Counted from the first letter of the stretch, positions 1 through 11,900 are shown. The stretch is DNA of 64,000 nt from Bacteroidota bacterium (GCA_947452905.1 CANGEP010000007.1:44676-108675), one strand, 5' to 3'. A program made the numbers and translations. Notes: a model not told the origin generated them from the letters alone.

Positions 1-2
1 GG

Positions 3-2054
3 TTAAAAACTTTACCTCGTGATGGCGGCAGAATGTTAGTGGCTGCTGGTGAAGAGAATGCAGGACTAATGGATATTGGTAATGATTATGGTGTGGTTTT
101 TAAAATTGAATCACATAATCATCCAAGTGCGTTGGAACCTTTTCAGGGTGCGGCAACAGGAGTAGGTGGAATACAAAGAGATATTTTTACCATGGGCGCT
201 CGACCTATTGCTTCTTTAAATAGTTTACGTTTCGGAAAATTAGAAGATAAAAAAACACAACGATTATTAGCGGGGGTGGTACATGGCATTGGTCATTATG
301 GAAACTGTTTTGGCGTTCCTACAGTGGGTGGTGAATTATATTTCGAACAATGTTATCATACCAATCCATTAGTAAATGCGATGAGTGTGGGAATTGTAAA
401 AGCTGGAAAAACAGTGAGTGCTACTGCCGAAGGAAAAGGGAATCCAGTTTTTTTTGTAGGTAGTGCTACGGGTAAGGATGGTATTGGAGGGGCAAGTTTT
501 GCATCGGCCGAAATTACTGCTGACAGTGTGGAGGAATTGCCAGCTGTGCAAGTAGGGGATCCTTTTCAAGAAAAGAAATTATTAGAAGCTTGTTTAGAGG
601 TAATAGAAACAGGTGCTATTGTGGGTATGCAAGACATGGGTGCAGCAGGTATCATTTGTTCTACTGCAGAGATGAGTGCAAAAGGGGGTGTTGGTATGCG
701 TATCGATTTAGATAAAGTGCCTACACGTCAACAAAACATGAAAGCTTGGGAATTATTATTAAGTGAGAGCCAAGAAAGAATGTTAGTAGTCGTTCAAAAA
801 GGAAGAGAAGCAGAAGTATTAGCAGTATTTGATAAATGGGATTTATCTTGTTCAAATATTGGAGAAGTAACCGATACAGGTTTGTTAGATTTTTATATGC
901 ACGGAACTTTAGAAGCATCCTTACCTGCACATGAATTAGTATTGGGTGGCGGTGCTCCTCAATATACAAGAGAATATAAAACACCTGCTTATTTAGAAAA
1001 GGTGAATGCATTTGATATAAATGGAGTAGCTGATATTACAGATTTAAAATCAACAGTGGAGCAACTGGTGCAAATTCCTAATATTGCTTCTAAGCGTTGG
1101 ATTTATACTCAATATGATAGCATGGTAGGTGCTGCCAATACTACAACGAATGCACCTAGTGATGCTGCAGTAGTGTTGGCCAAAGGAACAGGAAAAGCAT
1201 TGGCCATGACGGTGGATTGTAATAGTAAATATGTTTATGCTAATCCAGAAACAGGAGCCATGATTGCAGTAGCCGAAGCGGCAAGAAATATTGTATGTAG
1301 TGGTGGAGAACCTATTGGTGTAACTAACTGTTTAAATTTTGGTAATCCTTATGATCCCGAAGTATATTATCAGTTTGTGAAATCGGTTGAAGGTATGGGA
1401 AAAGCTTGTCGTAAATTTAATACCCCAGTAACAGGAGGTAATGTTAGTTTTTACAATCAAAATCCGGATGGTCCTGTATATCCAACACCCACCATTGGTA
1501 TGGTGGGAATTGTTGAGGATATGAAAAATAGAATGACCTTAGATTTTAAAAACGAAGGAGATTCAATTGTTTTACTAGGTACACAAATAAATGACATTGG
1601 ATGTTCTGAGTATTTGCATAAAATAAAAGGAGTAGAATTTTCTACCGTGCCTCATTTTGATTTAGAGGAGGAGTTTGCTTTGCAAAATTTAGTTGCTGAT
1701 TTAATAAAAAATAAATCTATTCAAAGTGCGCATGATATTAGTGAGGGAGGATTAATAGTTACTTTATTAGAATCTGCATTTACAACTAATAAAGGATTTG
1801 AGGTAAGTGCTTCAAATAAGACGATTCGTAAAGATGCCTATTGGTTAGGAGAAGCTCAAAGTAGGGTAGTTGTATCTTGTAATGCTGTTCAATTGGAAGC
1901 TGTTCAAAAAGCAGCAATGGCGGCAGGAATTGAGTTAGCCGTAATTGGTAAAGTAACTCTTGGCGCTGTGAAAGTGGAAGGCGAGGATTGGGGTAATATA
2001 ACCGATTGGAAAAATAAATATGACACTGCTATCGAAAAACAATTAGCAAAATAA
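3..2054 (+). CDS. purL: Phosphoribosylformylglycinamidine synthase, PurL subunit (5'-truncated by window edge)
   Basis: PurL catalyses the ATP-dependent conversion of FGAR to FGAM, the fourth step of de novo purine synthesis, in the cytosol. The frame is open to the left edge, so the gene starts outside. About 683 residues are visible against about 740 for the short Bacillus-type enzyme, so roughly 60 N-terminal residues are missing. The [14 protein letters not shown] and [12 protein letters not shown] segments near the start and [11 protein letters not shown] in the second half mark the duplicated AIR-synthetase-like fold. No C-terminal glutaminase domain follows, so this short type should need separate PurQ and PurS. 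A purS gene lies far away at 55307; no purQ is seen. The stop is 6 nt before hldD, suggesting co-transcription. Confidence 0.97.
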   Translation, partial: LKTLPRDGGRMLVAAGEENAGLMDIGNDYGVVFKIESHNHPSALEPFQGAATGVGGIQRDIFTMGARPIASLNSLRFGKLEDKKTQRLLAGVVHGIGHYGNCFGVPTVGGELYFEQCYHTNPLVNAMSVGIVKAGKTVSATAEGKGNPVFFVGSATGKDGIGGASFASAEITADSVEELPAVQVGDPFQEKKLLEACLEVIETGAIVGMQDMGAAGIICSTAEMSAKGGVGMRIDLDKVPTRQQNMKAWELLLSESQERMLVVVQKGREAEVLAVFDKWDLSCSNIGEVTDTGLLDFYMHGTLEASLPAHELVLGGGAPQYTREYKTPAYLEKVNAFDINGVADITDLKSTVEQLVQIPNIASKRWIYTQYDSMVGAANTTTNAPSDAAVVLAKGTGKALAMTVDCNSKYVYANPETGAMIAVAEAARNIVCSGGEPIGVTNCLNFGNPYDPEVYYQFVKSVEGMGKACRKFNTPVTGGNVSFYNQNPDGPVYPTPTIGMVGIVEDMKNRMTLDFKNEGDSIVLLGTQINDIGCSEYLHKIKGVEFSTVPHFDLEEEFALQNLVADLIKNKSIQSAHDISEGGLIVTLLESAFTTNKGFEVSASNKTIRKDAYWLGEAQSRVVVSCNAVQLEAVQKAAMAAGIELAVIGKVTLGAVKVEGEDWGNITDWKNKYDTAIEKQLAK

Positions 2055-2060
2055 AGTGCA

Positions 2061-3062
2061 ATGTTAAAACAGCCCACTATAGCTATTACAGGTACCGCCG
2101 GTTTTATTGGATCGGTATTTGTTCAGTTCTTAAACGAGCAGGGCTATACTAATTTGTTATTAGTGGATGATTTTGGAGTGGAGGAGAAAAGAAAAAACTG
2201 GGAACAAAAAACATATGCCAAGCTTATTGAGCGCCAAGCTTTTTTAGCACAATTAGAAAACGACGAATTAAGTATTGATATTATTATTCATCTTGGTGCA
2301 AGAACAGATACCACCGAATTTAATTATGCAGTACACGAGGAGCTGAATGTTGAATATTCAAAAGCTATGTGGGACTATGCAAGTAAAAAGCAAATTCCTT
2401 TAATTTACGCTTCTTCGGCAGCTACTTATGGAGCTGGCGAACATGGTTATGAGGATAGCCACAGTATTTTAGATAAATTACAACCATTGAATCCTTACGG
2501 AATTAGTAAGAATGAATTTGATAAATGGGCCTTGCAACAAACAAGCGCTCCAACTTTATGGACAGGCTTAAAATTCTTTAATGTATATGGGCCAAACGAA
2601 GGTCATAAAGCTAGAATGGCAAGTGTGATATTTCACTCCTTTAATCAAATCAAAGAAACCGGCTTAGTTAAATTATTTAAAAGTCATCGTCCCGATTTTA
2701 AAGACGGTGAACAATTACGTGATTTTATTTATGTTAAAGATTTAGTGAGTGTAATTTATTGGATGATGTTGCAGATGTTAGCGAGTACCTGGGATTCCAA
2801 AAATAATGGATTATATAATTTAGGTACTGGTAAGGCAAGATCTTTTTACGATTTAGCTACCAATACGTTTACAGCGCAGGGCTTAGTCCCTAATATCGAG
2901 TTTATTGATATGCCAATAGATATAAGAGATAAGTATCAATATTTTACCGAAGCCAATATGAGTAAGCTTCGTGCAGCTGGTTACGACAAAGCTTTTACAA
3001 GTTTAGAAGACGGTGTTAGTGATTATGTCAAAAATTATTTGCTCCCCGCAAAGGGTTACTAA
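2061..3062 (+). CDS. hldD: ADP-L-glycero-D-manno-heptose 6-epimerase
   Basis: A short-chain-dehydrogenase-type sugar-nucleotide epimerase that makes ADP-L-glycero-D-manno-heptose for the LPS inner core, in the cytosol. The NAD(P)-binding motif TGTAGFIG has its glycines at residues 11, 14 and 17. The catalytic SSAATYG segment is at about 118-124, and the Y-x3-K pair is Y146/K150 (YGISK). The HRPDFKDGEQLRDFIYVKD segment is characteristic of HldD/RfaD rather than GalE. At 333 residues it is slightly longer than the E. coli enzyme (about 310). It follows purL by 6 nt with no promoter visible between them. The 157-nt gap after it contains a distant 9-bp complementarity (3086-3094 with 3159-3167) ending in a T run. 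Confidence 0.93.
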   Translation: MLKQPTIAITGTAGFIGSVFVQFLNEQGYTNLLLVDDFGVEEKRKNWEQKTYAKLIERQAFLAQLENDELSIDIIIHLGARTDTTEFNYAVHEELNVEYSKAMWDYASKKQIPLIYASSAATYGAGEHGYEDSHSILDKLQPLNPYGISKNEFDKWALQQTSAPTLWTGLKFFNVYGPNEGHKARMASVIFHSFNQIKETGLVKLFKSHRPDFKDGEQLRDFIYVKDLVSVIYWMMLQMLASTWDSKNNGLYNLGTGKARSFYDLATNTFTAQGLVPNIEFIDMPIDIRDKYQYFTEANMSKLRAAGYDKAFTSLEDGVSDYVKNYLLPAKGY

Positions 3063-3218
3063 TTTAACATTGAAAGCTTTTTCTCAAAAGATTCATCGAT
3101 CATTTTTATTAAAACATATTTATGGCTTCGCAGTGCTAAACGCTCGAATGTTCGACTCGAATCTTTTTTAATCAAATCCAATAAATATATATTACAAAAT
3201 TTCAAAAATTTAAATATC

Positions 3219-4022
3219 ATGTCGAACCAAAATATTACAATCATAGGCGGTGGAAATTTAGGCGCCTCTATTGCAGAAGGATTAATTGCTAGTGGATTTA
3301 TACAAGCAAGCCAAATTACTATTACCAAAAGAAATTTAGCCACACTACAATCTTTAATAGATAAGGGAGTGCAGGTTACCTCTGATAATCAAATGGCCAT
3401 AAAAAATGCCGACTTTGTAATTTTAGCTGTAAAGCCTTTTCAATTAAAAGATATTGTTAACGATATACAGCCTTTATTAGTTGCGGGTAAGCATACTATT
3501 ATAAGTGTAGCAACTGGTGTTTGGATAAAGGATATGGAGCAAATGTTAAATTCTGATTTTGCTTTGTTAAGAGCCATGCCTAATACTGCTATTGCCATTC
3601 AACAAAGTATGACCTGTATTTGTGCCAATGAAAAAGCAAAAGATAAAGTCACTTATGTAACTGAATTATTCAATCAATTAGGAAAAACTATTGTGATTGA
3701 TGAAAAATTAATGGATGCCGCAACGGTATTAGGTGCTTGTGGAACTGCTTATGCTTTAAGATATATACGTGCTAATATTCAAGGAGGAATTGAAATTGGT
3801 TTTAGTGCTGCACAAGCTTCTTTAATTGCTGCACAAACGGTGAAAGGTGCTGCCGATTTACTACTCACTAAAAATACACATCCAGAACAAGAGATTGATA
3901 AAGTAACCACCCCAATGGGTTGTACCATTGCTGGCTTAAATGAGATGGAGCATCAGGGCTTTAGCTCTTCTTTAATTAGAGGACTTACTGCCAGTTATCG
4001 AAAGATTAAAAATGACATGTAG
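3219..4022 (+). CDS. proC: Pyrroline-5-carboxylate reductase
   Basis: Catalyses the last step of proline synthesis, NAD(P)H-dependent reduction of 1-pyrroline-5-carboxylate. The N-terminal Rossmann motif IGGGNLGASIAEGL begins at residue 9. AVKPFQ and the RAMPNTAIAI segment are typical of the family. The C-terminal dimerisation signature appears as TTPMGCTIAGLNEME near residue 230, in place of the common PGGTT form. The length of 267 aa is normal. The upstream region is very A/T-rich with no exact TAnnTTTG box, so its promoter is not identified. Downstream, a perfect 17-bp hairpin separates it from the convergent hydrolase gene. Confidence 0.94.
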   Translation: MSNQNITIIGGGNLGASIAEGLIASGFIQASQITITKRNLATLQSLIDKGVQVTSDNQMAIKNADFVILAVKPFQLKDIVNDIQPLLVAGKHTIISVATGVWIKDMEQMLNSDFALLRAMPNTAIAIQQSMTCICANEKAKDKVTYVTELFNQLGKTIVIDEKLMDAATVLGACGTAYALRYIRANIQGGIEIGFSAAQASLIAAQTVKGAADLLLTKNTHPEQEIDKVTTPMGCTIAGLNEMEHQGFSSSLIRGLTASYRKIKNDM

Positions 4023-4035
4023 TAGTAAATTGAAA

Positions 4036-4074
4036 AAAGCAGTGTAATAATAAAAGCTATTATTACACTGCTTT
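4036..4074. terminator. Intergenic terminator hairpin between convergent genes
   Basis: A perfect 17-bp stem (4036-4052 with 4058-4074) closes a 5-nt loop. On the minus strand it is followed by a run of six T, so it should terminate the dienelactone hydrolase transcript. On the plus strand the following bases are not T-rich, so termination of proC is less certain. Confidence 0.8.
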
Positions 4075-4120
4075 ACTAATAAATGAATCCTTTTCTAGTT
4101 TTTCTTAGTCAAATAAAAAA

Positions 4121-4996
4121 TTAGTGTGCCTTTAAAAAAGCTATGGCTTTTGTATAAGCATCTGCAGTGGCTGCCGCATTATAACTTGGGTTGCTTGGAT
4201 TGGCAAAACCATGGCCGGCATCATATCTGTTCACGCTTAAATTCTTACCAGCTTCTTTCATACTTTTTTCAAAATCATCAACCATAGCAGGTGAAGGAGC
4301 TTGGTCTTTGTTACCAAAGAATCCTATAATATCACATTGAATAGATTTTATTTTATCCATATTAGTTTCGGGACGGCCATAATACATAACAGTTCCTTTG
4401 GCTTGAGGTCCTGCAAGGATAGCTGTTTGTAATGACCACATGCCACCAAAACACCAACCCACACTATAAATACTAGCTTTATTGCCTGCATGTTTAATGG
4501 CGCCTTGAATAATAGCCGTCATTCTACCCATATCAGCACCGCGCATTAATTTAATTGCACTATCAGGTGTAGCAGCCACTTTTCCATCATACATATCTAG
4601 TGCCATAACGTTTACATCTCCTAAATCGGTAAAGTATTTATCAGCTTCTAATTTAATGTTCTCATTTAAACCCCACCATTCTTGAATTACAATAAGCCAT
4701 TTATTGGTTTTTTTCTTTGCTGCAATAAAATAGGCACTAGCTTCTTTGCCATCGGCTGCTGTATAAGAAGTCATGCTTCCCAATAAATTAGCGGCATCTA
4801 CCATTTTAGGGCTAGGGTGTAAGGCGGCAAAAGCTGGAGTTGAAGCCTCCAATTTATAAGCTTCTTGGGTTTCCATGTTTAAACAAGCAATTACATCGGC
4901 TTTTTGTACTTGTTCTGCTTGAGTATGTTTCCAGTTCCAGCTTAGGATGCTAACGGTAAAAATGAGTGCCAAAAGGGCAAAAATGGATTTTTTCAT
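4121..4996 (-). CDS. Exported dienelactone hydrolase family protein
   Basis: An alpha/beta hydrolase of the dienelactone hydrolase family. The first about 27 residues form a signal peptide (Lys-rich start, hydrophobic core, cleavage near TQA-EQ), so it is probably periplasmic. The catalytic triad is visible: Cys182 in GWCFGG, Asp231 in GNKDQ and His262 in DAGHGFANP. The QEWWG segment carries the activating Glu at about 106. The lowered-pKa Cys nucleophile fits the family. The real substrate cannot be read from sequence; many relatives are general ester or lactone hydrolases. It stands alone, divergent from pyrG, and ends at a strong hairpin terminator. Confidence 0.88.
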   Translation of the reverse strand: MKKSIFALLALIFTVSILSWNWKHTQAEQVQKADVIACLNMETQEAYKLEASTPAFAALHPSPKMVDAANLLGSMTSYTAADGKEASAYFIAAKKKTNKWLIVIQEWWGLNENIKLEADKYFTDLGDVNVMALDMYDGKVAATPDSAIKLMRGADMGRMTAIIQGAIKHAGNKASIYSVGWCFGGMWSLQTAILAGPQAKGTVMYYGRPETNMDKIKSIQCDIIGFFGNKDQAPSPAMVDDFEKSMKEAGKNLSVNRYDAGHGFANPSNPSYNAAATADAYTKAIAFLKAH

Positions 4997-5099
4997 AGAA
5001 TTTTATTGATTTTGGATGAAGATGTTCACTTTTAAATAACATTTTTAAACATTTTAAGTTCAGGCTTGTCAGCGATTTTTTTCTCGTGTTTTTTTAGTG

Positions 5100-5107
5100 T
5101 AGGTTTG
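5100..5107 (+). promoter_or_regulatory. Exact -7 element upstream of the pyrG leader
   Basis: TAGGTTTG matches the Bacteroidota -7 consensus TAnnTTTG exactly. It lies about 125 nt before the pyrG start and about 65 nt before a terminator-like hairpin. No convincing -33 TTTG is seen at the usual spacing. It could drive a leader RNA or a short independent transcript. Confidence 0.45.
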
Positions 5108-5148
5108 TATGACCTCTCAGCTTTTTTTCCCATTAAAGATAGGTCTAA

Positions 5149-6840
<1,692 letters not shown>

Positions 6841-6879
6841 TAATTTTGATTACCTTGTTAGGCATAAATACCTAATATT

Positions 6880-9066
6880 ATGTATTCGAAAACAGTTTTC
6901 TTTTTTCTTGTATTAGTATCTATACAAGCGTATAGTCAGGCCCCTCAAAATTTAATTTGGGCTAAGGATGACCAATCCTTTTTTTCTTTAAGTAAAGGAA
7001 ATATCCTTTTGCAAGAACCCGGCAAAACGGAATCTGTAAAAATTCTAGCGGGGACTGATTTGCTTGTAAAGGGTGAAAAAAAACCAATTGAAATAAAAAG
7101 TTTTTCCCTTTCTGCAGATCAAAATCTGGTACTTATTCTAACCAACGCAAAGAAAGTTTGGAGGTACGAAACTATTGGTGATTATTTTGTGTTTAATACC
7201 CAGACTAAAAAATTACAACAAGTAGGTAAAAAATTTCCTGCTTCCTCCTTACAATTTGCAAAATTTTCTCCCGATGAGAAGTGGGTAGCCTATGTAAGTG
7301 GTCATAATATATATGCAGAGCAATTAGCCACTGGGAATATCATCGCCCTAACTAAAGAGGGTAGTAAATATTTAATTAATGGAACTTTTGATTGGGCTTA
7401 CGAAGAAGAGTTTTTTTGTAGAGATGGATTTAGATGGAGTCCTGATAGTAAAAGCATTGCCTATTGGCAAGTAAATGCTACAGGGGTAAAGAGTTATTTA
7501 ATGATTAACAATACGGATGCTAATTATCCTTTTGCAGTGCCAGTAGAATATCCCATTGCAGGTGAAAAGCCATCGCCTGTTAAAATAGGAGTGGTAAGCC
7601 TTGCTACACAAAAAACCAAATGGATGCAAACCCCGGATGATGCTGTTTTAGGTTCCTATATGCCCAGAATGGAATGGGTGCCTAGCGGAAAGGAATTAGT
7701 TATTCAACATTTAAATCGGAAACAAAATACGAGTCAATTATTACTAGCAGATGTACAAACAACTGCTGTGAAAATGATTTACAAAGAGCAAGAAAATACT
7801 TGGATTGATATTATGCCTTTATGGGATAATAATTATGCGAATGGAGGATGGGATTGGTTAGCAGACGGCAAGCAATTTTTGTGGGCTAATGAATCTGATG
7901 GCTGGAGGCACTTTTATATCCAATCTCTACAAGGAGATAAACCTATTTGTATTACACCAGGTGATTATGATGTAATGAAAACTGCTAGAGTAGATTTTAA
8001 AAATCACAGATTATTTTTTTATGCGTCTCCTAAAAATGCAACAGAACAATATTTATATGTTATTAATTGGGATAAGCCTGGTAAGGCTCAATTACTAAGT
8101 CCTGAAAATGAAAAAGGAACACATGAATATATGATTAGCCCAAAAGGGGATATTGCAAGACATAGTTTTTCTAATATTAATGTAATGCCAGTAAGTGAAT
8201 GGATTACACTACCTAATCATCAAGCAATGGGTGTTTCCAATGTCGCTAATGCCTTAGTAGCCACTAAACCCGCTAATAACGCACCTGAATTTTTTACAGT
8301 TACCACCAGCGATGGTGTAACGATGGATGCTTGGATGGTAAAACCTAAAAATTTTGATGCTTCTAAAAAGTATCCCATTGTGTTTTATGTGTACACAGAA
8401 CCATGGGGGCAAACAGCAAAAAATGAATACGGTACAGGACGTAATTTTTTATACAATGGATCTATGGAAGAAGACGGATATATCTATGTAAGTATGGATA
8501 ACAGAGGTACTCCAGTGCCTAAGGGAAGAGCATGGCGTAAATCAGTGTATCAAAAAATTGGAGAGGTAAACATAAGAGATCAAGCCATGGGGGCAAAAGA
8601 AATTTTTAAACTTCCTTTTGTAGATACTAGCAGAGTGGCTGTTTGGGGTTGGAGCGGAGGTGGTTCTGCTACGCTCAATTTAATGTTTCAATATCCTGAA
8701 ATTTATAAAACGGGAATATCCATCGCTGGGGTAGGAAGCCAACTCACTTATGATAATATTTATCAAGAAAGATATATGGGTTTACCACAAGAAGATAAAT
8801 CTGTTTTTGTAAAAGGATCACCTATTAGTTATGCCAAAAATTTAAAAGGAAACCTATTGTACATTCATGGTACAGGGGATGATAATGTTCATTATCAAAA
8901 CGCAGAATTACTTATTAATGAGTTAATTAAATACGGCAAACAATTTTCTTTAATGAGTTACCCCAATCGAACACACGCTATATCAGAGGGTGAAGGAACA
9001 GTACCTCATTTAATAGCACTATATACCCGTTATTTACGTCAAAATTGCCCTCCTGGTGCAAGGTAG
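6880..9066 (+). CDS. Exported dipeptidyl peptidase IV family (S9B) serine peptidase
   Basis: Prolyl-type dipeptidyl aminopeptidase that would remove X-Pro or X-Ala dipeptides from peptides in the periplasm. The N terminus is a signal peptide ending near AYSQ. A beta-propeller domain fills roughly residues 40-460; it includes FDWAYEEEF, whose Glu pair anchors the substrate amino terminus in DPP IV. The alpha/beta hydrolase domain follows. The triad is Ser592 (GWSGGGS), Asp668 (GTGDDNVH) and His699 (NRTHAI). The residue after the nucleophile is Gly, where classical DPP IV has Tyr (GWSYGG). The length of 728 aa is normal. It lies 39 nt after pyrG and 54 nt before yidC. Confidence 0.92.
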   Translation: MYSKTVFFFLVLVSIQAYSQAPQNLIWAKDDQSFFSLSKGNILLQEPGKTESVKILAGTDLLVKGEKKPIEIKSFSLSADQNLVLILTNAKKVWRYETIGDYFVFNTQTKKLQQVGKKFPASSLQFAKFSPDEKWVAYVSGHNIYAEQLATGNIIALTKEGSKYLINGTFDWAYEEEFFCRDGFRWSPDSKSIAYWQVNATGVKSYLMINNTDANYPFAVPVEYPIAGEKPSPVKIGVVSLATQKTKWMQTPDDAVLGSYMPRMEWVPSGKELVIQHLNRKQNTSQLLLADVQTTAVKMIYKEQENTWIDIMPLWDNNYANGGWDWLADGKQFLWANESDGWRHFYIQSLQGDKPICITPGDYDVMKTARVDFKNHRLFFYASPKNATEQYLYVINWDKPGKAQLLSPENEKGTHEYMISPKGDIARHSFSNINVMPVSEWITLPNHQAMGVSNVANALVATKPANNAPEFFTVTTSDGVTMDAWMVKPKNFDASKKYPIVFYVYTEPWGQTAKNEYGTGRNFLYNGSMEEDGYIYVSMDNRGTPVPKGRAWRKSVYQKIGEVNIRDQAMGAKEIFKLPFVDTSRVAVWGWSGGGSATLNLMFQYPEIYKTGISIAGVGSQLTYDNIYQERYMGLPQEDKSVFVKGSPISYAKNLKGNLLYIHGTGDDNVHYQNAELLINELIKYGKQFSLMSYPNRTHAISEGEGTVPHLIALYTRYLRQNCPPGAR

Positions 9067-9082
9067 TTGCCATCAAATCACT

Positions 9083-9090
9083 TACCTTTG
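9083..9090 (+). promoter_or_regulatory. -7 promoter element of yidC
   Basis: TACCTTTG is an exact TAnnTTTG match located 30 nt before the yidC ATG and just after the peptidase stop. yidC therefore probably has its own transcription start in addition to any read-through. Confidence 0.6.
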
Positions 9091-9120
9091 AGGCTCCAAA
9101 ATAAAAGATAAAAACGAAGT

Positions 9121-10935
9121 ATGAATACGGATAAAAATACGGTCATTGGGTTCATTTTATTAGCTGGTTTATTTTTTACCTATTTCTGGTATACAAATAA
9201 GCAGCAAACCGAAATGCAAAATTATAAAAAGCATATCGATGATTCTGTAGCTATGGTAAAAGCGGCTGCCGATAAAATCGCTGCAGCTAAAACAGCCTTG
9301 TTAAAAGATACAAGTGCTGCTGCTATAGAGAAGCTTGCAGTAGATACGCTTAAAGAACAAATTACTTCTATTGAGAACGAAGTAGTTAAAGTTGATTTTA
9401 GCAATAGAGGTGGTCAAATTGTGGGAGTTACTTTAAAAAAGTATACGAATTCACTAAAGAAAAAAGTTACTTTAGGGGATAGTAGTTCATTAAACTATCC
9501 AGTGAATTTGGGTAACAACCAAACGGCTCAAATTAATCAAGTTTTATTTCCTGTAGTTAATCTGGTACCTGCCGAAAATGGGGTCCAAAAAGTTGAATAT
9601 GTATTTACTACTCCAACTGGGAAAACAATTCGTCATCAATTTTCTGTATATCCAAACAAATACAATATTGATTGGAACATTCAATTAGAGGGGGCAGATC
9701 AATTATTAACTAATGGTCAGCTTAATTTAAATTGGGATGTACACTCTTATCAACAAGAGCGAACTTCGGTATATGAAAGACAGGTTTCAAATGTTTGTTT
9801 CTCTGAAGGAAATGAATTTGATTATATCTCAAGTAAAGAAAGTCACAATTTTGAAAAGAATATTCAATGGGTGGGTTTAAGCCAACAATTCTTTAATACT
9901 TCTTTAATAGCTAAAGAAGGGTTTGCTACTGGAAAAGTTTCTTGGAAACGTAAAACAGATAGCAGCAATGCTTTGGCAACAATGGAATCTCAGCTACAAA
10001 CTAAAGTAGCAGGTGCGGTGGTTAATGTTCCACTAGCAGTATATTATGGTCCTAACGATTTCCAAATTTTAAAAGGACAAGCACCTGAAATGGAAAAGAT
10101 TGTAAACTTAGGTAGAGATTTATATTCTTTTGTGCGTCCTATTAATAAGTATATCATTATGCCTGTGTTCGATTTCTTTGCAGGCTTTGTTTCAAATTAT
10201 GGATGGGTGGTTTTATTATTAACCATTTTTATTCGTTTGGTAACCTCTCCTTTGACCTATTCCTCCTATTTGAGTAGTGCAAAAATGAAAGTATTAAAGC
10301 CAGAGTTAGACGAAATAAAAAAGAAGTTGGGCGATGATCAGCAAGGTTTTGCGATGGAACAAATGAAATTATTTAGAGAAGCAGGTGTGAATCCTTTAGG
10401 TGGGTGTATTCCTGCACTTTTACAAATTCCTATATTCTTTGCCTTGTATAGTTTCTTTAATTCTAATATTTCTTTAAGAGGTCAATCTTTCTTGTGGGCG
10501 AAGGACTTATCAAGTTATGATGTTATTGCGCAATTACCTTTCAATGTTCCAATGGGCTTTGGTGATCATATTAGTTTATTTACTTTAACTGCAGTAGCTA
10601 CTTCGGTATTAATATCTGTGTATAATATGGCCATGACACCTACGCAAGACAATCCTGCCTTAAAATACATGCCATATATATTCCCAGTAATGTTGTTGTT
10701 TATCTTTAATAGATTACCATCGGCCTTAACCTGGTATTATACTGTTTCTAATGTGGTTACCTTATTATTACAATTTGTGATTCAAAAATTTATTATCAAT
10801 CATGATAAGATTTTAGCGGATATAGATGTAAAACGTAAGTCTCCAAAAAAGAAAAGTAGTTGGCAAGAAAAGTATGAACAAATGGCTGCTTCTCAAAAAA
10901 AGCTACAAGACATAAAAGATCGTACAAAAAAATAA
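9121..10935 (+). CDS. yidC: Membrane protein insertase YidC
   Basis: Inserts and folds inner-membrane proteins, alone or with SecYEG. The layout is that of Gram-negative YidC. An N-terminal membrane anchor lies at residues about 7-24, followed by a large periplasmic beta domain to about residue 340. The conserved insertase core then has a membrane segment near YGWVVLLLTIFIRLVTSPLTY, a cytoplasmic hairpin (KMKVLKPELDEIKKK), and further segments ending near the basic tail. The Arg in the groove helix (LLTIFIRLV) is the conserved hydrophilic-groove residue. At 604 aa it fits Bacteroidota YidC. A small exported unknown follows 18 nt later. Confidence 0.95.
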   Translation: MNTDKNTVIGFILLAGLFFTYFWYTNKQQTEMQNYKKHIDDSVAMVKAAADKIAAAKTALLKDTSAAAIEKLAVDTLKEQITSIENEVVKVDFSNRGGQIVGVTLKKYTNSLKKKVTLGDSSSLNYPVNLGNNQTAQINQVLFPVVNLVPAENGVQKVEYVFTTPTGKTIRHQFSVYPNKYNIDWNIQLEGADQLLTNGQLNLNWDVHSYQQERTSVYERQVSNVCFSEGNEFDYISSKESHNFEKNIQWVGLSQQFFNTSLIAKEGFATGKVSWKRKTDSSNALATMESQLQTKVAGAVVNVPLAVYYGPNDFQILKGQAPEMEKIVNLGRDLYSFVRPINKYIIMPVFDFFAGFVSNYGWVVLLLTIFIRLVTSPLTYSSYLSSAKMKVLKPELDEIKKKLGDDQQGFAMEQMKLFREAGVNPLGGCIPALLQIPIFFALYSFFNSNISLRGQSFLWAKDLSSYDVIAQLPFNVPMGFGDHISLFTLTAVATSVLISVYNMAMTPTQDNPALKYMPYIFPVMLLFIFNRLPSALTWYYTVSNVVTLLLQFVIQKFIINHDKILADIDVKRKSPKKKSSWQEKYEQMAASQKKLQDIKDRTKK

Positions 10936-10953
10936 ACGATTTATTGCCCCCAA

Positions 10954-11556
10954 ATGAAGCTTAGCATACCCCCCTTAATAATATGCTTAACCTTATTTTT
11001 GGTAAGCGCTGAGGCGCAAACCAAACTAGTAGGGGAGTGTGCACTTAGGTATGTAATAATACAAGATCATGATACTATTGGATCAAAAAAAGTTTTAATA
11101 AAAGGGGATCAATGTAAAACTGTATTAATTACTAAGCAACTTACACAAACACTTTATTTTAATAAGCAGGACTCTTTAGCTTCGGTCACTAAAGAGATGG
11201 GTAATACTAAAATTTTACAGCAAGTTAAATTTCCACAAGTTTCTTTAATAAAAGTGCAGTCCATTGCGGAATTAACTAATACTGATTCATTAACAGTGCT
11301 GGGTTATTTGTGCAAAGGAATGCAAGTTATGATGAGTGATAGCAGTTATTATCAACTTTGGTATACGCCACAGTTAGCTACTACCGTAAATACTTTCGAA
11401 TCCATTTTCGAAAACATATCTGGACTTGTTTTATCGTATACTGTGTTTCCCTTAAAAGGAAAGCCAATACAATACAATGCTATTAGCATAGATTTAAGCC
11501 CCATTGCGCTTAGTCAATTTTACATTAATAAGGAAAACTTTCAACTAGTAGACTAA
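10954..11556 (+). CDS. Exported protein of unknown function, DUF4412-like
   Basis: A 200-aa protein with a clear signal peptide (MKLSIPPLIICLTLFLVSAEAQ, cleavage after AEA). The C-terminal part GYLCKGMQVMM...YQLWYTPQL resembles DUF4412-type periplasmic domains, in which a mature protein binds or carries something across beta strands. That match is from memory and weak. The mature protein has three cysteines, in the GECALRY, GDQCKTV and YLCKGM contexts, so disulphides are possible. It is 18 nt downstream of yidC and probably co-transcribed. I do not assign a function. Confidence 0.7.
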   Translation: MKLSIPPLIICLTLFLVSAEAQTKLVGECALRYVIIQDHDTIGSKKVLIKGDQCKTVLITKQLTQTLYFNKQDSLASVTKEMGNTKILQQVKFPQVSLIKVQSIAELTNTDSLTVLGYLCKGMQVMMSDSSYYQLWYTPQLATTVNTFESIFENISGLVLSYTVFPLKGKPIQYNAISIDLSPIALSQFYINKENFQLVD

Positions 11557-11564
11557 ACCTTGAC

Positions 11565-11900
11565 TTAAGGTTGAGTAGGTGTTTTAAACTTAGATAATAC
11601 CACTTTGTAACGATAAGGAATAATGTAAGAGATATTTCCTTTATTGTATTGTAAGTAATTGTTATTACTACTTGCCATTGGACTTGTGCTTGCAAAACCT
11701 TTATACTCTAAATTAGAACGAAGGGTATAAAAAGTAGCTGTCTTGTGAGTAAGCAAACTAAAATTTTTGAGTGAATATTTTTCGGTTGCTTTTTTAGATT
11801 CAGTCATACCATTCACCACCAAACTAGCTTGTAAGCGGTTGCTTATGCTCATTAGAACGATTGTTCCAGCTATGATTAATATGGATTTAAGGGCACGCAT
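11565..11900 (-). CDS. Small exported hypothetical protein
   Basis: A 111-aa reading frame starting with a signal peptide (MRALKSILIIAGTIVLMSIS, cleavage near LQA-SL). The mature part is Ser/Lys/Tyr-rich (YSLKNFSLLTHKTATFYTLRSNLEYKGF) with alternating hydrophobic residues, suggesting a small beta-rich periplasmic protein. Codon use and a start preceded by a TAnnTTCG-like box (11909-11916 on the minus strand) support a real gene. It converges on the DUF4412-like gene with only 8 nt between stops. I do not recognise the family. Confidence 0.6.
   Translation of the reverse strand: MRALKSILIIAGTIVLMSISNRLQASLVVNGMTESKKATEKYSLKNFSLLTHKTATFYTLRSNLEYKGFASTSPMASSNNNYLQYNKGNISYIIPYRYKVVLSKFKTPTQP

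Noticed and set aside
3059..3343. 94-aa minus-strand reading frame over the start of proC
   Set aside because: It runs antisense to the conserved proC N terminus, has no family likeness and starts within proC; it is a shadow.
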